A stretch of 64,000 nucleotides of DNA from assembly GCA_029204225.1 (NCBI GenBank), contig CM055098.1:2727106-2791105 (forward strand), in the 5' to 3' direction. The position numbers and the translations under genes were made by a program. Within the stretch, counting starts at the first letter, position 1, and every line of letters starts with the position of its first letter. This document shows positions 47,776-60,561 of the stretch, in pieces. The DNA is from Diphasiastrum complanatum. Lineage: Eukaryota; Streptophyta; Lycopodiopsida; Lycopodiales; Lycopodiaceae. A model generated the notes under the pieces. That model was given only the letters and a program-made list of their open reading frames with translations. It searched no databases and was not told where the DNA came from.

Positions 47776-48279
47776 TTAGTCTTGCAAAATTTTCTTCATC
47801 TCTCCACCTTGAACCATTTCATCAAGAACATCAGCTCCTCCAATAAATTCGCCCTTGACATACACTTGAGGAATGGTAGGCCACTGGCTATAAGCCTTTA
47901 TGGCCTCCCGTAAGCCTGGATTATACTCTTCATCAAGCACATTTAATGTCTCGTATTCAACTCCCTGCTCATTCAAAATTGTCAGGACACGATGGGAGAA
48001 TCTACATTGAGGGCTTGTCCGTGAACCTTTAATGAACGCAACAACTTTGAACTCCTTGACAACCTTGTCTATTAGTTGTTCCAAAGACACAGTCAGCTGC
48101 ACATGTGGACCCGGAGTCAGTTTCAAGTCAGGTTTTAATGGCTTCTTTCTTTTTGTCCATGTGGTGTCACCTGCAGCATTTCCTGGAGGCACCTTTCCTG
48201 TTGACTCCAAATGCTCTTCCATCCACTGCTTCCATGCCTCTGTCAGAACGTTTCTATCAGGAGCATCGACCACATTAAT
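47776..48279 (-). CDS. GRXS16: Monothiol glutaredoxin S16, plastid: exon 2 (Grx domain)
   Basis: The 3' exon, 167 codons plus stop (47776-47778), after a TTGGTGCAG acceptor. It completes the N-terminal domain (INVVDAPDRNVLTEAWKQWM; TGKVPPGN) and encodes the Grx domain: VVAFIKGSRTSPQCRFSHRV, then LDEEYNPGLREAIKAYSQ, WPTIPQVYVKGEFIGGADVL and a short helix to ILQD. The family binds glutathione and 2Fe-2S clusters in the plastid stroma and serves Fe-S transfer and thiol redox roles. Lys in KGSR, active-site Cys 229, TIP and GG are kept. Two changes stand out: the CGFS motif reads CRFS (Arg codon AGA at 48001-48003), and the Cys usual after the late GG is Ala 286. A single G-to-A change would explain the Arg. 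Confidence 0.93.
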   Translation of the reverse strand: MNVVDAPDRNVLTEAWKQWMEEHLESTGKVPPGNAAGDTTWTKRKKPLKPDLKLTPGPHVQLTVSLEQLIDKVVKEFKVVAFIKGSRTSPQCRFSHRVLTILNEQGVEYETLNVLDEEYNPGLREAIKAYSQWPTIPQVYVKGEFIGGADVLDEMVQGGEMKKILQD

Positions 48280-48302
48280 CTGCACCAACATAAGGAAGCC
48301 TC

Positions 48303-48337
<35 letters not shown>

Positions 48338-51300
48338 TCTAGAACATTCGGTAGCACTCGGTTCAAAAAATGACAACAAGGCACAAGACTCAAGAGTTCC
48401 CGAAATGATGTACCAGACTCTGCCACTGGAAGCTCAACTGCTATAGAAATACATAAAGTGAACCAAAAAGAAAACAAGTATGAGTCTGTTCCATTAATTT
48501 CATAAATGCATTGAACAATGTGATGCACAGGGTTCTAATGGTTCAAATATTAGCTGATTTAAGGAACAGGAGGATTCTATTTGTTTTGAAAGAGAGAAAT
48601 GAAAACTGGAGCTCTAAAACATCAACTAGAGAAACATGAGACATTCGAAGTCAGAAACTTAAGACTCAACAATCCAAATGCCATTGGACAATGATAGCTA
48701 GAAATTCACAAATTGGTAAGAAAAAGATCCCTGATCTACTAACCAGAAGATATTCCTTACTAATTATAAATGGCTTTTCCCCTGAACCAAGCTAGGCACC
48801 GAGCTGGGTGCAAAAAGTACAAATAAGTCAACAATGTAGACTCTAGAGGGCCCATTACCATCCTCTAGAATTGTATCCACATTAGACAGATCTTCTTTGT
48901 TGAAAAATTTTCTCCAGGTTTAGGAGCTAGGGTGATTTTTCCATGTGAGCAAACTAGTGTCGAGCCTAGTTGTTAGGGACCCAACCCCTTGGGTCCCAAA
49001 CCCCAACTTGGAACTGAACATCGACTGGGCATGTTGACTTGACCAGTGACTTGCGGACCTGCATGGTTGCCACGTGTCGTGATCTAGTATGTGTGCTTGG
49101 CTCGGAGACTCCTACCTTGGAGGTATACAAGGAGAGGAGGTCTCACTTTACGAATCATTCTATCTACCTAGGAGAAGGTGGAGGGTGAGCGCTTGTGCAC
49201 AGCCAGAATGTGAGTTAGCTTGGGGTGAGATGGTTGATGGCTTTAGAAGTGGTACGAGACACTATTAGGGTCGGAGATCGGATCTCGCTTGTTATAGGTC
49301 ACCAGCCAAGGCACGGAGGGTGGATCTGGATTGGATCCTAGATCGTGTGACATTCATTTCCTCATGGGTAACCGGCATCTAGCAGTTTGCGGCTTGGAAG
49401 GTTGTAACATTTGGTATCCAAGCCACCGTATTCCGTGTACAGGTTTGATCGATCCAATGATGGCAAACTGCAAGTTGTTGTATTCTGATCATTGCTCTAT
49501 CGTTGAGGCTGGAATCGGCTTTTTGTTTATCCTGCTTTTTTCCTGGTTGCGCGGCAAGCGATCTGGCTGTCTGCACGGTGGCACCAGTGGTTGCGGCCGC
49601 TGGGTGGCAGGCCAGTGTGCTGCCACCTCTTGCTCCTGCCCGCATGGCGCTCAGCTGGTTGAGGAGTTAGCCAAGTGGCAAACGGGTTGCTTGCATGGGG
49701 AGGAGGCACATCCCTTGCTGGTGGTTCCATGTGAAGAGGGAGTGGGTGATGGATTGCAACCTATTCTCACATCTCTCTCTTGGTTGAGTAAAAATCTTGG
49801 TGGCAGCCGTGGACAATACCACTTTGATGGTGTGTAGTCAACAAGTTTGAGCTTGTGAGTTCTCTCCTTGAGTTGAAAGTGTATTCCTCTTCTCTTCTAT
49901 TTGCTTATCCTCTTTCACTCTTGGCACATGGATCCTAGCCCTTCCACCTTAGAGGAGCATGAAGAGCATCTCAGGACTGTCTTAAAGTTACTTAGACAAG
50001 AGAAACTCTTTGCCAGGGAATCCAAATGTGTCTTTTTCCAGAAGAGATTGGTTTATCTCGGTCATGTTATTTTGAACCATGGGTTGGAAATTGACCCTAA
50101 TGAAGTCTGTCAGGTTCGTGAGTGGCCTATACCCCAAACCATCCGTGAGGTCAAATCCTTTTTGGGCTTTACAAGATCTTTTCATAGATTTATCATGGGT
50201 TATGTGATAATTGCATTACCTTTGACAAATGTCCTCAAAGGGGCGAAAAGAACTAGCTGACACAATAGTCCTCCAGTTACTTGGACTGAAGAGATGAATC
50301 AGAGTTTTGAGAACCTCAAATATTGTGTGTCTACAACACCTATTTTATACATAGTTGATCCTAACAAGCCATATGTGCTTGAAATAGATGCTAGCGACTA
50401 TGCCATAGGAGTAGTCCTATATCAGGATGGTAGACTGGTTGCTTTTGAAAGCAAAAAGTTGGACCCTACTCAAAGGTGGTATTCCACCTATGATAAAAAA
50501 ACTTTTTGCAGTTATTCATGCTTTAAAAATCTGGAGACATTATTTATATGGATCCAAATTTACCATAATAATTGACCATCAAGCATTAAGGTATATTAAT
50601 GATGCAATTGACCTTAAGGGTCGTAAAGCCAGATGGTCAGAAATACTCCAAGAATTTCATTATGGCATTGAGTACCGGAAGGATAATCTAATAATGTCGC
50701 GGATGCCTCAGTCGGATTGAAAAAGTTAATCAATTAAGCTTTTTTGAGATCCAAAGTTATATCTGTCCTTAAGAGATGTGTGTAAGACTGACAAGTACTT
50801 CGGTTGTATTTGGCTAGACGTCCTGGCAAGTACTTCTAGATCTAGTGGTGACCTTGGAATGTAGGATTCCAAGATTTCTCCTCAGGACAAGATATTAAGG
50901 GACTATTCCATAAGGAACGGGTTACTTTTCCGGAATGGGAAAGTGCGTGTGCCCAAAAAAAATGATGATATTAGTTAGGGCCCAAATCCTGAATGCACCC
51001 TAGCTCACAAAGAACGCTTGGCCTAATAAAAAGGAATTTTTATTAAGGCAGCTGGTTTGTTACTTCCTTTGGAGATTCCCTAAAGAAAACGGGAAAGTAT
51101 TTCCATGGATTTCGTGGTTGGACTTCCTCGGACAGGGAAACAATATGCTATTTGGGTTATAGTTGACAGACTAACCAAAATGGCGCAATTCATTCCAACC
51201 AGGCAGTGTGTCAAAGCTTCTGAACTTGCTCAGCTTTTCGTGGAAAAGTTGTTCAGGTTGTTTGGTTTGCCGAATGATATTGTAGTGGTCAAGAATATAA

Positions 51301-51652
51301 GCTCACTGGCAAATTTTGGTAGTCGGTCTTTGAGAAATTAGAGACCACTTGAAGTCTAGGGTTCCAACAGATTTATTCTGTGGCACATCCTGACTTATGA
51401 AAAGTTTCCAAGTTATGCCTAGGGATAAATTATAAAATGATAAGGATGCAGACTATGCAGGAAAAGTAAAAATGCTGAATCTTCAAAAAGGAAAGAAACT
51501 TAAATGTAGATGCATGGTCCTTACTTTTATCGGCCAGGCCAACCAATATGACATCCCTATAAATTGAATCGCTATCTCCTATGAAGAAATCAACTCCACA
51601 ACAGCTGTGCGTATCAAGTTTGTATGACACCTACAAAAGAGAAACGAATCAC
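48280..51652 (-). other. GRXS16 intron (3.37 kb) carrying a Gypsy fossil and a GA tract
   Basis: Donor AAG|GTGATT (51652 inward) and acceptor GCAG (to 48280), phase 0. In related proteins the sequence is continuous at this point (GSVK followed by the VVDAPD-like segment), which supports the splice. The intron holds a (TG)n(AG)n run at 48301-48336, within 60 bases of the acceptor, and the Gypsy element at 48971-51400 on the opposite strand. Confidence 0.85.
48971..51400 (+). mobile_element. Ty3/Gypsy fossil in the GRXS16 intron, with 5' LTR
   Basis: A 439-bp LTR (48971-49409) begins TGTTAGGGACCCAACC and ends GTTGTAACA. It is followed by a Met-tRNA-like primer site TGGTATCCAAGCC. After a shortened gag region come the RT end (ESKCVFFQKRLVYLGHVILN; VREWPIPQTIREVKSFLGF), RNase H (YVLEIDASDYAIGVVLYQDG; DHQALRYINDAIDLKGRKAR) and an integrase piece (SMDFVVGLPRTGKQYAIWV). 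There is no 3' LTR. Several breaks; middle-aged to old. It is antisense to the host gene. Confidence 0.85.
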
Positions 51653-52063
51653 CTTGACAGATCCAACAAGCTGTGGCAAATCTTGAGCATGTGCTTGAAT
51701 GCTGGAAGATACTCTCCGAGAAAGCCCCAAAAACTGCAAATCGCCCACCTTATCGTACACGGCGTAAACTCCAGGAGAAGGGGGCAGGCTAGTGAGCAAG
51801 GATATAGCATCGTCCCCCAACAACACTAAGGGCTCGACCTCTGAGAGCTTCTTCAGCTGGCAGCACAGCACGAGTACGCTTTGCCTCCACCTTGAAACAC
51901 TTCTGCTTCTGCCTTGGAAACTGCAAAGCTGAGGACCGCGCCAAAACGCCAGCCCAGCAGCGGTACTACGGGAGGAGGAGATGGAAGCAGAGGAAGACCA
52001 GCGCGAGGAGGAGGAGGAGAAGCAGGAGAGAGTGAGAGGATGGGAGGTGATGGCGGACGCCAT
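51653..52063 (-). CDS. GRXS16: Monothiol glutaredoxin S16, plastid: exon 1 (transit peptide and GIY-YIG-like domain)
   Basis: 137 codons from the ATG at 52063 (MASAITSHPLTLSCFSSSSS). An upstream in-frame ATG at 52072 has a poorer context; MASA fits plastid transit peptides better. Residues 1 to about 65 are Ser/Arg-rich with almost no acid, a typical transit peptide. Residues about 75-137 begin the GIY-YIG-like domain (SLPPSPGVYAVYDKVGDLQF, then LGLSRRV) and end GSVK at the donor. With exon 2 the protein is 304 residues, close to the 293 of Arabidopsis GRXS16. A TGGGCC site II-type box (52114-52119) and a TATA-like AATAAATA (near 52131-52140) lie just upstream, as in many nuclear genes for organelle proteins. 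Confidence 0.92.
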
Positions 52064-52149
52064 GACATACATAATAATAACTTAAAACACCCACATCACC
52101 CAAAAACCATAACTGGGCCTCAAAGCTTAGGTATTTATTAGTGGGAAAA

Positions 52150-52860
52150 ACAAAAGGTGGATCAATGATATCACAAGACTCCCATTGGCAAGAGATATTA
52201 CAAGAGAGATAGATCTCTTGGGTTTTGCCATGTGCATATTTGCTTGATGGGAGTCTTAATGCTTAATCTTAAAAATATGGCAAAATCATCATAAGGTCCA
52301 ATCTCGTGCGCACTTTAGATCATCTCGAACCATCAAGATACTAGATACTCTCAATCTAGATTGCACTATTGGGGAATGGAGTACACTAGGTAATTGGGTA
52401 AGGCCTCATGTAAGTTCCAAAATTGCTCAAACACAACCCATGAATTTGGTAAAAGAGACTTTGCCTCTATGTAATGGAATTTTATTTTGATTTAAAGAAT
52501 TCAAGAAAAACCTTTACGTGCCTTGTTCTATTCCTAGTTTAGCAATATTGCCCTTTTGTGAATGTATCGATTACTATCTCAAACTTCAATGAATGTGAAA
52601 ACTAGCATGTCCAATTGGGTAAGAGTGTTGCTCAATCATCATGGATTCTCACCTCACTTTTAACACATTGGAGCCTTAGCTCTTCTTTAGCCACAATGAG
52701 CAGTTAATAGTGTATATTTATACAAATCCAAAACCAGTAAAAATCAACTCAAAAATTTCGGCAATTGTAAGAAAACTTCAATTGACAAGGTAACATATAA
52801 GTGATCATACAATAAGAAAATAAAATAACTCACACATGCGAAATGCACTGCATCCACAAG
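52150..52860. other. GRXS16 upstream region, no gene recognised
   Basis: AT-rich sequence between the GRXS16 promoter and a Gypsy gag fossil. No open frame or repeat worth naming was seen. Confidence 0.5.
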
Positions 52861-52863
52861 GAA

Positions 52864-53569
52864 TTATGGCTGATTGCAGCGGACCTCCAACTGATAATCT
52901 TTGGGCAAGTCCAAAATTAAATGCAGCTTAAGGAGAACTCTGCCAATGCGGTTAACAAACCGTGAAGCAGCTTCTTGGTAGTCTTGCAAATAGATATCCA
53001 AGGATTTCGTCCCCATTTGCAATATAGCAAATCGACGATAATACTCAAAATCGTTGAGGACTAGCATAATGGCGGCCTTAAAGGCTACTTGAAAATCATC
53101 CCAAGTAGATGGGATTGTAGCATGCTCCTTAAGATCTTGCCACCATGAGTATGCTTTTTCACGTAAAAACATAATGGCAGTCGCAATCTGGGAGCTGTCT
53201 GACAGATTGTGCATGGAAAAATGAGATGTCCATCGATCAAGCCATGCCAAGACCACATCCTGATGTCTGTCCTTTTTCTCCCCAGTGAAAAATCCGGGGC
53301 CAACATCGGGTTGAGGAGTGTCTGCCGAGACTGGGACATAGCCAAAACTCAGTCTCCGCCCATCCATGCATAGAGCACATGTCGACAATCTGTTCTTGCA
53401 ACAGATTTATCGCACGCATCATTTTTTCCATTTCAGTCCTCGTGGGACTTGGAGCTTGGGTAACATCCATAGGGGTGTCCATGGCAACAACAAAGTGTAT
53501 AAAAAAAACTAGAGGAAAAATGGAGAGCAACGGTGTCCAAACCGTTAAAAACTGACAACTATAGCACAA
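52864..53569 (-). mobile_element. Ty3/Gypsy gag fossil
   Basis: Minus-strand gag with ATAIMFLREKAYSWWQDLKE and IPSTWDDFQVAFKAAIM, the capsid-like core of plant Gypsy gag, preceded by a coiled region (TEMEKMMRAINLLQEQIVDM). It has a few breaks. No pol follows: the sequence runs into the GRXS16 upstream region, so only the 5' part survives. Confidence 0.7.
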
Positions 53570-53599
53570 AAGCCCAAGAAAATAAACTAACTTGAGCTT

Positions 53600-55450
53600 A
53601 TGGAGGACTCAAAAATAACTTGGGAAAATGGGGGAAAGAATGTGAACGTACACTCCTATACCCCCTCTCCAAAGCTTCTCCCCTTCCTCCATGCAAAAAG
53701 AACAAGTGGGGCCCAATAAAGGCCTCATTTGTCCCTTCTAGTGCTTTCCTACCTTGTGGGAACACCATAGGGTGCCACATGGCCCATGGACTCCAATAGG
53801 ATATTAAACTGAATTAAGGTTCTTCTCCCTCCTCCCTTCCCCTACGTACCTCAGTTCCTCTCCAAGGCTTCAGAGATCTGTAGGTACACAAAGGGAGAAA
53901 AGAGAAGTACGATCAGAAAGGACAGCCACACCAAGATTGGGATTTACTTTCAATCCTTTAACAAAGATTCCTAAGCTCTTGTAGCAAAAATAACTTAGAG
54001 TAAAAAATTTCAACTTAGAAACAAAACTTTTAAGTTTAATACATAAGTTTACAAAAGTATATTACAAACGCACACCCCATACCAGTGACAACGCACCATA
54101 TTCCATCCATAGGGTCACAAACGACCCACCCCCATGCACTGGAGCTATCGACATATTCATGCCTAGTCAAGTCTCCTGTGATAACTGGCGTCCCATACCA
54201 CCAACCTTCGCCCTTGGCTCTCCCTAGCACACATCTCCTAGCCTAGAGATACATCCTGGCTAATGCATGTGCTCTCCATCCACCAACTCCCTGGTAGACT
54301 GAGTGAATGGAAAAGGGAAAGCCCACCACTATGTAGGAATAGCATAGTGGGTCCCATCAAGCACAGTCCTGCCGGCGACACGTGACCACCTAGGATAGTG
54401 ACGCGTGGCACCAAAACATGTCGATAACGCCATACCTGCATCATGCCCCTTGTGAGGCTGTCACTGAAGGGCATACAGTTATGGTACATAACATGAAGCC
54501 TAAGAATATACCTTTCAGGACCTTGATTCACATCCAATTGCTTCTGATCTCCTCATCATGAATAAAAGTTGTTAGTCGTCATGCATTACTCCACATGTCC
54601 TAATTGGAGTGCCCGGGTCCTCACAAGGTTGTTAATTACATTTCTAGCCTAGTTCTGAATGATGAGGCATAACTATTAATCTCATACACTTGAGTGCCGA
54701 ATCTTCTCGCCAAGGATAATCTTGAATCCTTAGAACCGGACATGGAAGTAACGCTATGGATGGGATGATGTGAAGTAATGATCGAATATATGTTCTAGTC
54801 ACAATGTACATATAGCTTCTTTGGAGAGATCTAACAACTCATCTCCTAAAATCAAGAAAATTTGGTAAGTTTTTAGATTTTTTTTGAATCTAACTAAGAT
54901 AAACAAAAAATAAGCAAGCATGACCTTCTAGCCCATCTTCAGTGTAGGCCACCAAAGGAAGAAAACAAAAAATAGGTGTTGTAAATATAATAATAAATTA
55001 TAGTTTTTAATATAAATGAAAAGTAATAAGATGAAGAAGATGCAAAATATTTTGGAATGGTCATGGCAAATTTAAGAATGCCTCTATGCATGTGGAATTT
55101 AATAGCCCAATTTGAATGACAAAGAATGGGAGTGATACTAAGGATTGCTTCAATTTAAGGAAAGTTTCAATAGCTTGAGGTGTCTATGAGAGTTAGATCA
55201 TGAATTTGTTGTGATAGCTTCTTGAAAGCCGATATGAATTCTTTCATTATGATTGCAATTCCCATAAAAGTGAGGTTTTTTGTGTCATACCTGGTTCATG
55301 CAAAACTGGAAAATTATGGTGGTCAAGGCATGAAGATGGCATTTGCTGATTTTTCACATCTCCCACAAATCCAACTTTTTTTTCCCTTTGATAATAGATC
55401 TCATCCATACACCCAAAGAATTCCCATATTCCTCAAATAGTTCTTTGCCT
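53600..55450. other. No gene recognised; probably Gypsy leader or LTR debris
   Basis: It lies upstream (minus-strand sense) of the gag fossil. No clear LTR ends or primer site could be fixed. Some stretches (54040-54540) are less AT-rich and contain short meaningless frames. Confidence 0.35.
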
Positions 55451-55479
55451 AAGTACCCGATCCCAATTGATAAAGATCT

Positions 55480-55810
55480 AGATTAGCATCCATATAGAAT
55501 GCCTCAATGAATCTGTTTGACAACTAGAAATGAGATTTCAAAATGTAAACTTCCTAAGGATAAACAATATGAACTTTTTTGCCAAAAGAAAAAAGTACTC
55601 GAAGTTTTCCATACTTCAATCCCTGACATACAATGAAGACTTTTAAGATCCCTCATCTTAGATATTTGACTAATATTTTTTAGAGAATCTAGCTTACTTC
55701 TCGTGAGTACAAAATCATCAACATAAAGAAAATGAATCAATGAAGGTGACAAACATACTCCATCCTCCAATGCTTCTTGTCTTTGCAAAGTGAGGTAGAT
55801 GAGTCAAAAA
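55480..55810 (-). mobile_element. Copia reverse transcriptase fragment
   Basis: Minus-strand frame with LIHFLYVDDFVLTRSKLDSL (RT active-site YVDD) and MRDLKSLHCMSGIEV, matching the Copia MKDLG-LHYFLGIEV block. Short and broken. A primer-site-like word (AGCTTTGATACCATG, 56036-56050, minus sense) lies a little upstream but may not belong to it. Confidence 0.65.
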
Positions 55811-56109
55811 GGTTCCTTTGATCCAAAAGTTGACTTTCAAGACTCAAACTTGTGGAATTTAGAAAGAGCACATGCTTGGCATACATTGCTAACTTAATAG
55901 ATACCCTTTGATGATCTATTTAAAGTAGACTTTTTAAGCAATGCATCTATATACTCAAAGTTGCAATGAACCAATCTTTTATTGCCCATTCTTGCTTCCT
56001 TCTTTGTATTCAAACAAAGGAGTATAGCTGATCTTAGCTTTGATACCATGTGAAGTTTCGCCATAAAGTGGTGGCCCGCTACCAACCATAGATTCTCTGT
56101 TTGGGCTAC

Positions 56110-56616
56110 CTAGAGTTGGGCTTGGAGCGAGGCAAGCTGTTGTTGTGTGCTAGTTGTGGCTTCTTGGACCTTTGCAGCTACGTCCACCCACCAACTTGTA
56201 CAACACCTTGATGTAGTCCCAAAGGGCCACCTCACCAGCTTCAGAACTTTTTCTTTCTCCATGTTTGTGTGATGTTGCGCCACTTGATAGTCGAGCTGCT
56301 CGAGCTCGACGCACAATTTGGTCTTGTTTGTAGCCCATGTGACTACTCGGCCATCCAACTTTTGTTTACCAGCTATGAGCTCGTTGAGTAATGTACCCAA
56401 TTGCTGGTAGGCCATCGTGATGTTCTGAGGAGCTGCCGGTGTGGTTGTGTTGGTTGGGACGGGTTGAGGTGTGGCCTCTTCTTCTTCTTCCTCGACTAGC
56501 TCTTCCTCCTCTACAAGCTCTTTCGGTGCGGTTGGGTCAGCACACGATGGGTATTGGATATATAAAGTGCTTATGAATGTGTCATCATCCAAGGGTTTAT
56601 CGGACTCGACATTCAC
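56110..56616 (-). CDS. ORF of unknown origin, acidic then coiled-coil
   Basis: 168 codons. A run of Glu (ELVEEEELVEEEEEEATPQP) is followed by a helical, possibly coiled-coil part (LELIAGKQ-like; VELEQLDYQVAQHHTNMEKE). It sits between Copia and Gypsy fossils on the same strand and may be a retroelement accessory frame. No domain recognised. Confidence 0.3.
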   Translation of the reverse strand: MNVESDKPLDDDTFISTLYIQYPSCADPTAPKELVEEEELVEEEEEEATPQPVPTNTTTPAAPQNITMAYQQLGTLLNELIAGKQKLDGRVVTWATNKTKLCVELEQLDYQVAQHHTNMEKEKVLKLVRWPFGTTSRCCTSWWVDVAAKVQEATTSTQQQLASLQAQL

Positions 56617-58899
56617 GATGGTAGGGGGAGTATGGGTGGTAGCAATAGTGTGGATGGGTGTAGGATGGGATATTCTATGAAGGGAAAAAGCAAGGCATGA
56701 AAAATTTGAGGGTTGTGTCGAGAATGTTAGCGAGTGATGTAGGAGGGGTGAAGTGGATCAAGTTCATTAAGGCCAAGGTGCCCGGAAAGAGTTGTGAATC
56801 TTGGGGATTGATGGATGAGGGAGGAGTGGATACGGTGTCGTGAATGGCAGTGTCTAAGAGAGTGACAAGGACATATATCATTGCCAATGCTTCCCGCTCT
56901 GTGGTTGAATAATTCATTTCTGTATCACTGAGCTATCGGCTTGCAAATCGGATCGGAAAATCCTTTTGGTGTTCTCCTGGCTGGGTTAAGATTGCTCTTA
57001 TGGCATACTTCGATGCATCTATATACACATGAAACTCAATGGACCAATTGGGTGGGCGTAAGATTGGTGCTGAGACCAATGCATCTTTAAGCTTCTGGAA
57101 AGCCTTTAGGGCTTCCTCATTCCAATGTGGATCCGTTGTGAGTTTGTGAATTGGTCGCGCTACCTCCGCAAAATCTGAAATGAAAATCCTGTAATAGTTA
57201 GCGTGACCCATAAAGATGTAGATCTTGCGGATCGTTCCGGTGGTAGATCAATAATGATCTTAATCTTCGATAGGTCCATGGAAATCCCGTGTCTAGACAC
57301 TATATGGCCAAGAATCAAGCCATGTGTAACCCAAAATTGACATTTTTCTGGATTCAAGGAGATCTGAAATTCATGGCATTTCTGTAGCACCTTCTCCAGA
57401 TTGGACAAATCCTCTGAGTTAGACTTGTGCACGCACAGATCGTCCAAGAAAATCTCCAAAAATTTCTACAAACACTCTTTGAACGTCGCATGCATAACTC
57501 TCTGAAAAGTGCTTGGGGTGTTACAAAGTCCGAATGGCATCACGTTATAGGCATAAGTCCCCCCATTCAGTGGCGAACGTTGTCTTGTGTTGATCTTGTG
57601 GCGCTATTTCACCTGATTGTAACCGCTGAAGCCGTCCAAAAAACTGTAGGCTTCTGCTCCTACTACTCTATCAAGGACACTTTCCGTAAAGGGTAAAGAA
57701 AAATGTCCTTTTTGGTGATTGCATTTAGTGCTTTCAGATTCACACAGATTCGCATTTTGCCGCTCTTCTTGGGTACTATAACTATAGGCGATACCCACTC
57801 AGTGTGCTCAATTTCATAAATGAAATCAGCATCTAACAGCTTCTGCAACTCCTGCTTGATCAGCTATGTATAGTTCGGGTTGCAGCGGTAATAACGACTC
57901 ACCTTGGGGACTGCTCCATCCACCAAGGGTATGGTTTGTTGGACTACTGTTGGTGGGATGCCCTTCAAATCACTATAATTCCAGGCAAAACAATCCATGA
58001 AGCGGTAGATGATGCTGACGCTATTATGGGTGGTTGGATATTCATCGTCTGATCCCTCATCCTCTTCCCTGATGGCATCTTTCATGGCTTCTTGCAGAGT
58101 AGTGTACTGCTCCCGTCGTTTCAGTTCTCTTCTGATGCTATGTGGTAACCCCACAAGGAACCACATGGTCACCGCATGATCGAGAGTTAGGGCTGCACTA
58201 CATTCGGATCGTAGATGTTTGACCCACTCAATATAGTACCTGACCCTTTCTCTTTTTCCCATCTTGACTTTGCTGAACAGGAGAAACGAGTTTAAAGCAC
58301 GTGATGAGAGCTGCTTTAACCGCTTCCCACGTGGATTTTTCTTCCTATGACAAGTTGAAAAACCATTCTTGAGCAACAACTACTAGTGACATGGGGACCA
58401 ACATCAACTTCTCTGCAGGTGTCCGATCACCGTAGATTTCACAAGCTTGCTCGTAGACTGGAGGAAGCGGATGGGATCTAATGATCCGTCGTATTTTGGT
58501 ATCTTCATCCGAGGCACCCTCTGGACTGCTTGCAAAAGAGCGACATGTACACGTTGACCTATTGGATCCATTGGCACTGGTTTCAGTTATGCCTCTTGTT
58601 GTGTAGCTGCTATTCTAAGAAAGTGTGGTGTCTGATTCACTGTCCTTCTTGCTACTGATCATTCAGATCTCAGATTCATCCAATGGTAGAGTCCAAGGTA
58701 GTTGGATCTTGTTGGCACAATGGGATGCAATCTGGATCTTATAGATCTGATCAATCTGATAGGCCGGTATTGAGGATTCATGCCCCTTACGGTGGTTTTT
58801 CCTTGATAACTTTTTGCTCCTTGCACTAATTGTCCCGAGATTTTGATAGTAGATGGATCTGATGCAGATCTTTCCACTGATCTAGTCTGTGAGGGTTAC

Positions 58900-59830
58900 T
58901 AGTGCAAGGGTTCTTTAGTTGTTTTGCAGTCATAAACCTTGATATCTCTCAAATCATTGGGAAGTAACTCTCGCAAGGATCACAGGAGCTGAATCTGGCC
59001 TAGATCTGGAACTCTCTACGAGGGTTAACTCTCGCAATAAGTGAAAAATTCATTGTTTGCAAGAGTTAAAAACCACTATTTTGGCTTTATCTTTTCCAAC
59101 AATCAGTACTAACTCTCGTAGGCTTCACCACTGATGGAAATTGACATTATGGATTGATTGGAGTGGTCTGCGAGAGTTATCTCTAGAAGGATTTGCTGGA
59201 TCTTCACTTTTTAGTGATTTTTTTGCACTTAAACCCAATTTTTTGCTCACTAGAATCAAACTAGCTCTCACAAACTCTTCTGTGCCCTGGTCTCAATGAG
59301 ATGAAACTTTAGAATTCTCTACGAGGATTCTTGACCACTAGAACTGAAAATTTTAGTGTCTGCAAGGGTTCTTTGGTATTTTCCCGTCTTTTTTTCCATT
59401 GGGAACTCTCGCACAAGCACTTAAACTCTGAACTAACTCTTGCAAGCTCTACTGTGTCCTGGTCTCAATGAGATGGAACTTCAGGGAGCTCTGCGAGAGT
59501 TCTTATGGAGATTTGAATTTTTTTTTGATTTTTTACAAGGGTTTTTTGAATTTTTATGGTTTTTTCTCTTATTACTCTAGCAGGCTTCTATGCAAGTCTA
59601 AGAGAGTACCCTGGAGCTGTTGCCAGTCGTGCGAGGGTTAACTCTCATTGGTTTTGGAGAAAACAAAATCTGATGGAAAATTTGGCTCGTTTTTCCTCCA
59701 AAATGCAGATTGGTGTGTTTTTTGGATTTTTTCAGGTTTTGGTTTGGATGTCAAGCCCTTAGAAGTTGTTCAGGGCCTCCTCTACCCTCTCACACCTCGT
59801 CCACTAGTTGGGAACAATCCAAACAAAAGA
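58900..59830. repeat. Dispersed ACTCTCGCAAG motif array in the Gypsy leader
   Basis: A degenerate word (AACTCTCGCAAGG and variants such as CTCTACGAGGG and CTCTTGCAAG) and its reverse complement (CTGCGAGAGTT) recur about 15 times in under 1 kb. Two longer units share CTGGTCTCAATGAGATG (near 59289 and 59459), so part of it arose by duplication. Confidence 0.6.
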
Positions 59831-59927
59831 AAATATAGAAAACTAACTCTTCCTACCCCAAAATCCACCTAAAACTACTCTGAAAAGCAAGAAATAGCTA
59901 AAATGCAACTATACAAGTTAGTGATAA

Positions 59928-59949
59928 CCTATCCCCGGCAACGGCGCCA
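59928..59949 (-). promoter_or_regulatory. Primer-binding site, Asp tRNA type
   Basis: In minus sense TGGCGCCGTTGCCGGGGA followed by TAGG, one base after the LTR end (CCTACA). This is the well-known primer site of plant Athila/Tat Gypsy elements. Confidence 0.9.
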
Positions 59950-59950
59950 C

Positions 59951-60561
<611 letters not shown>

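Noticed and set aside
56036-56050. Met-type primer-site word on the minus strand
   Set aside because: No LTR end could be recognised beside it, and it may be a chance match or belong to a lost element, so it is not listed as a feature.
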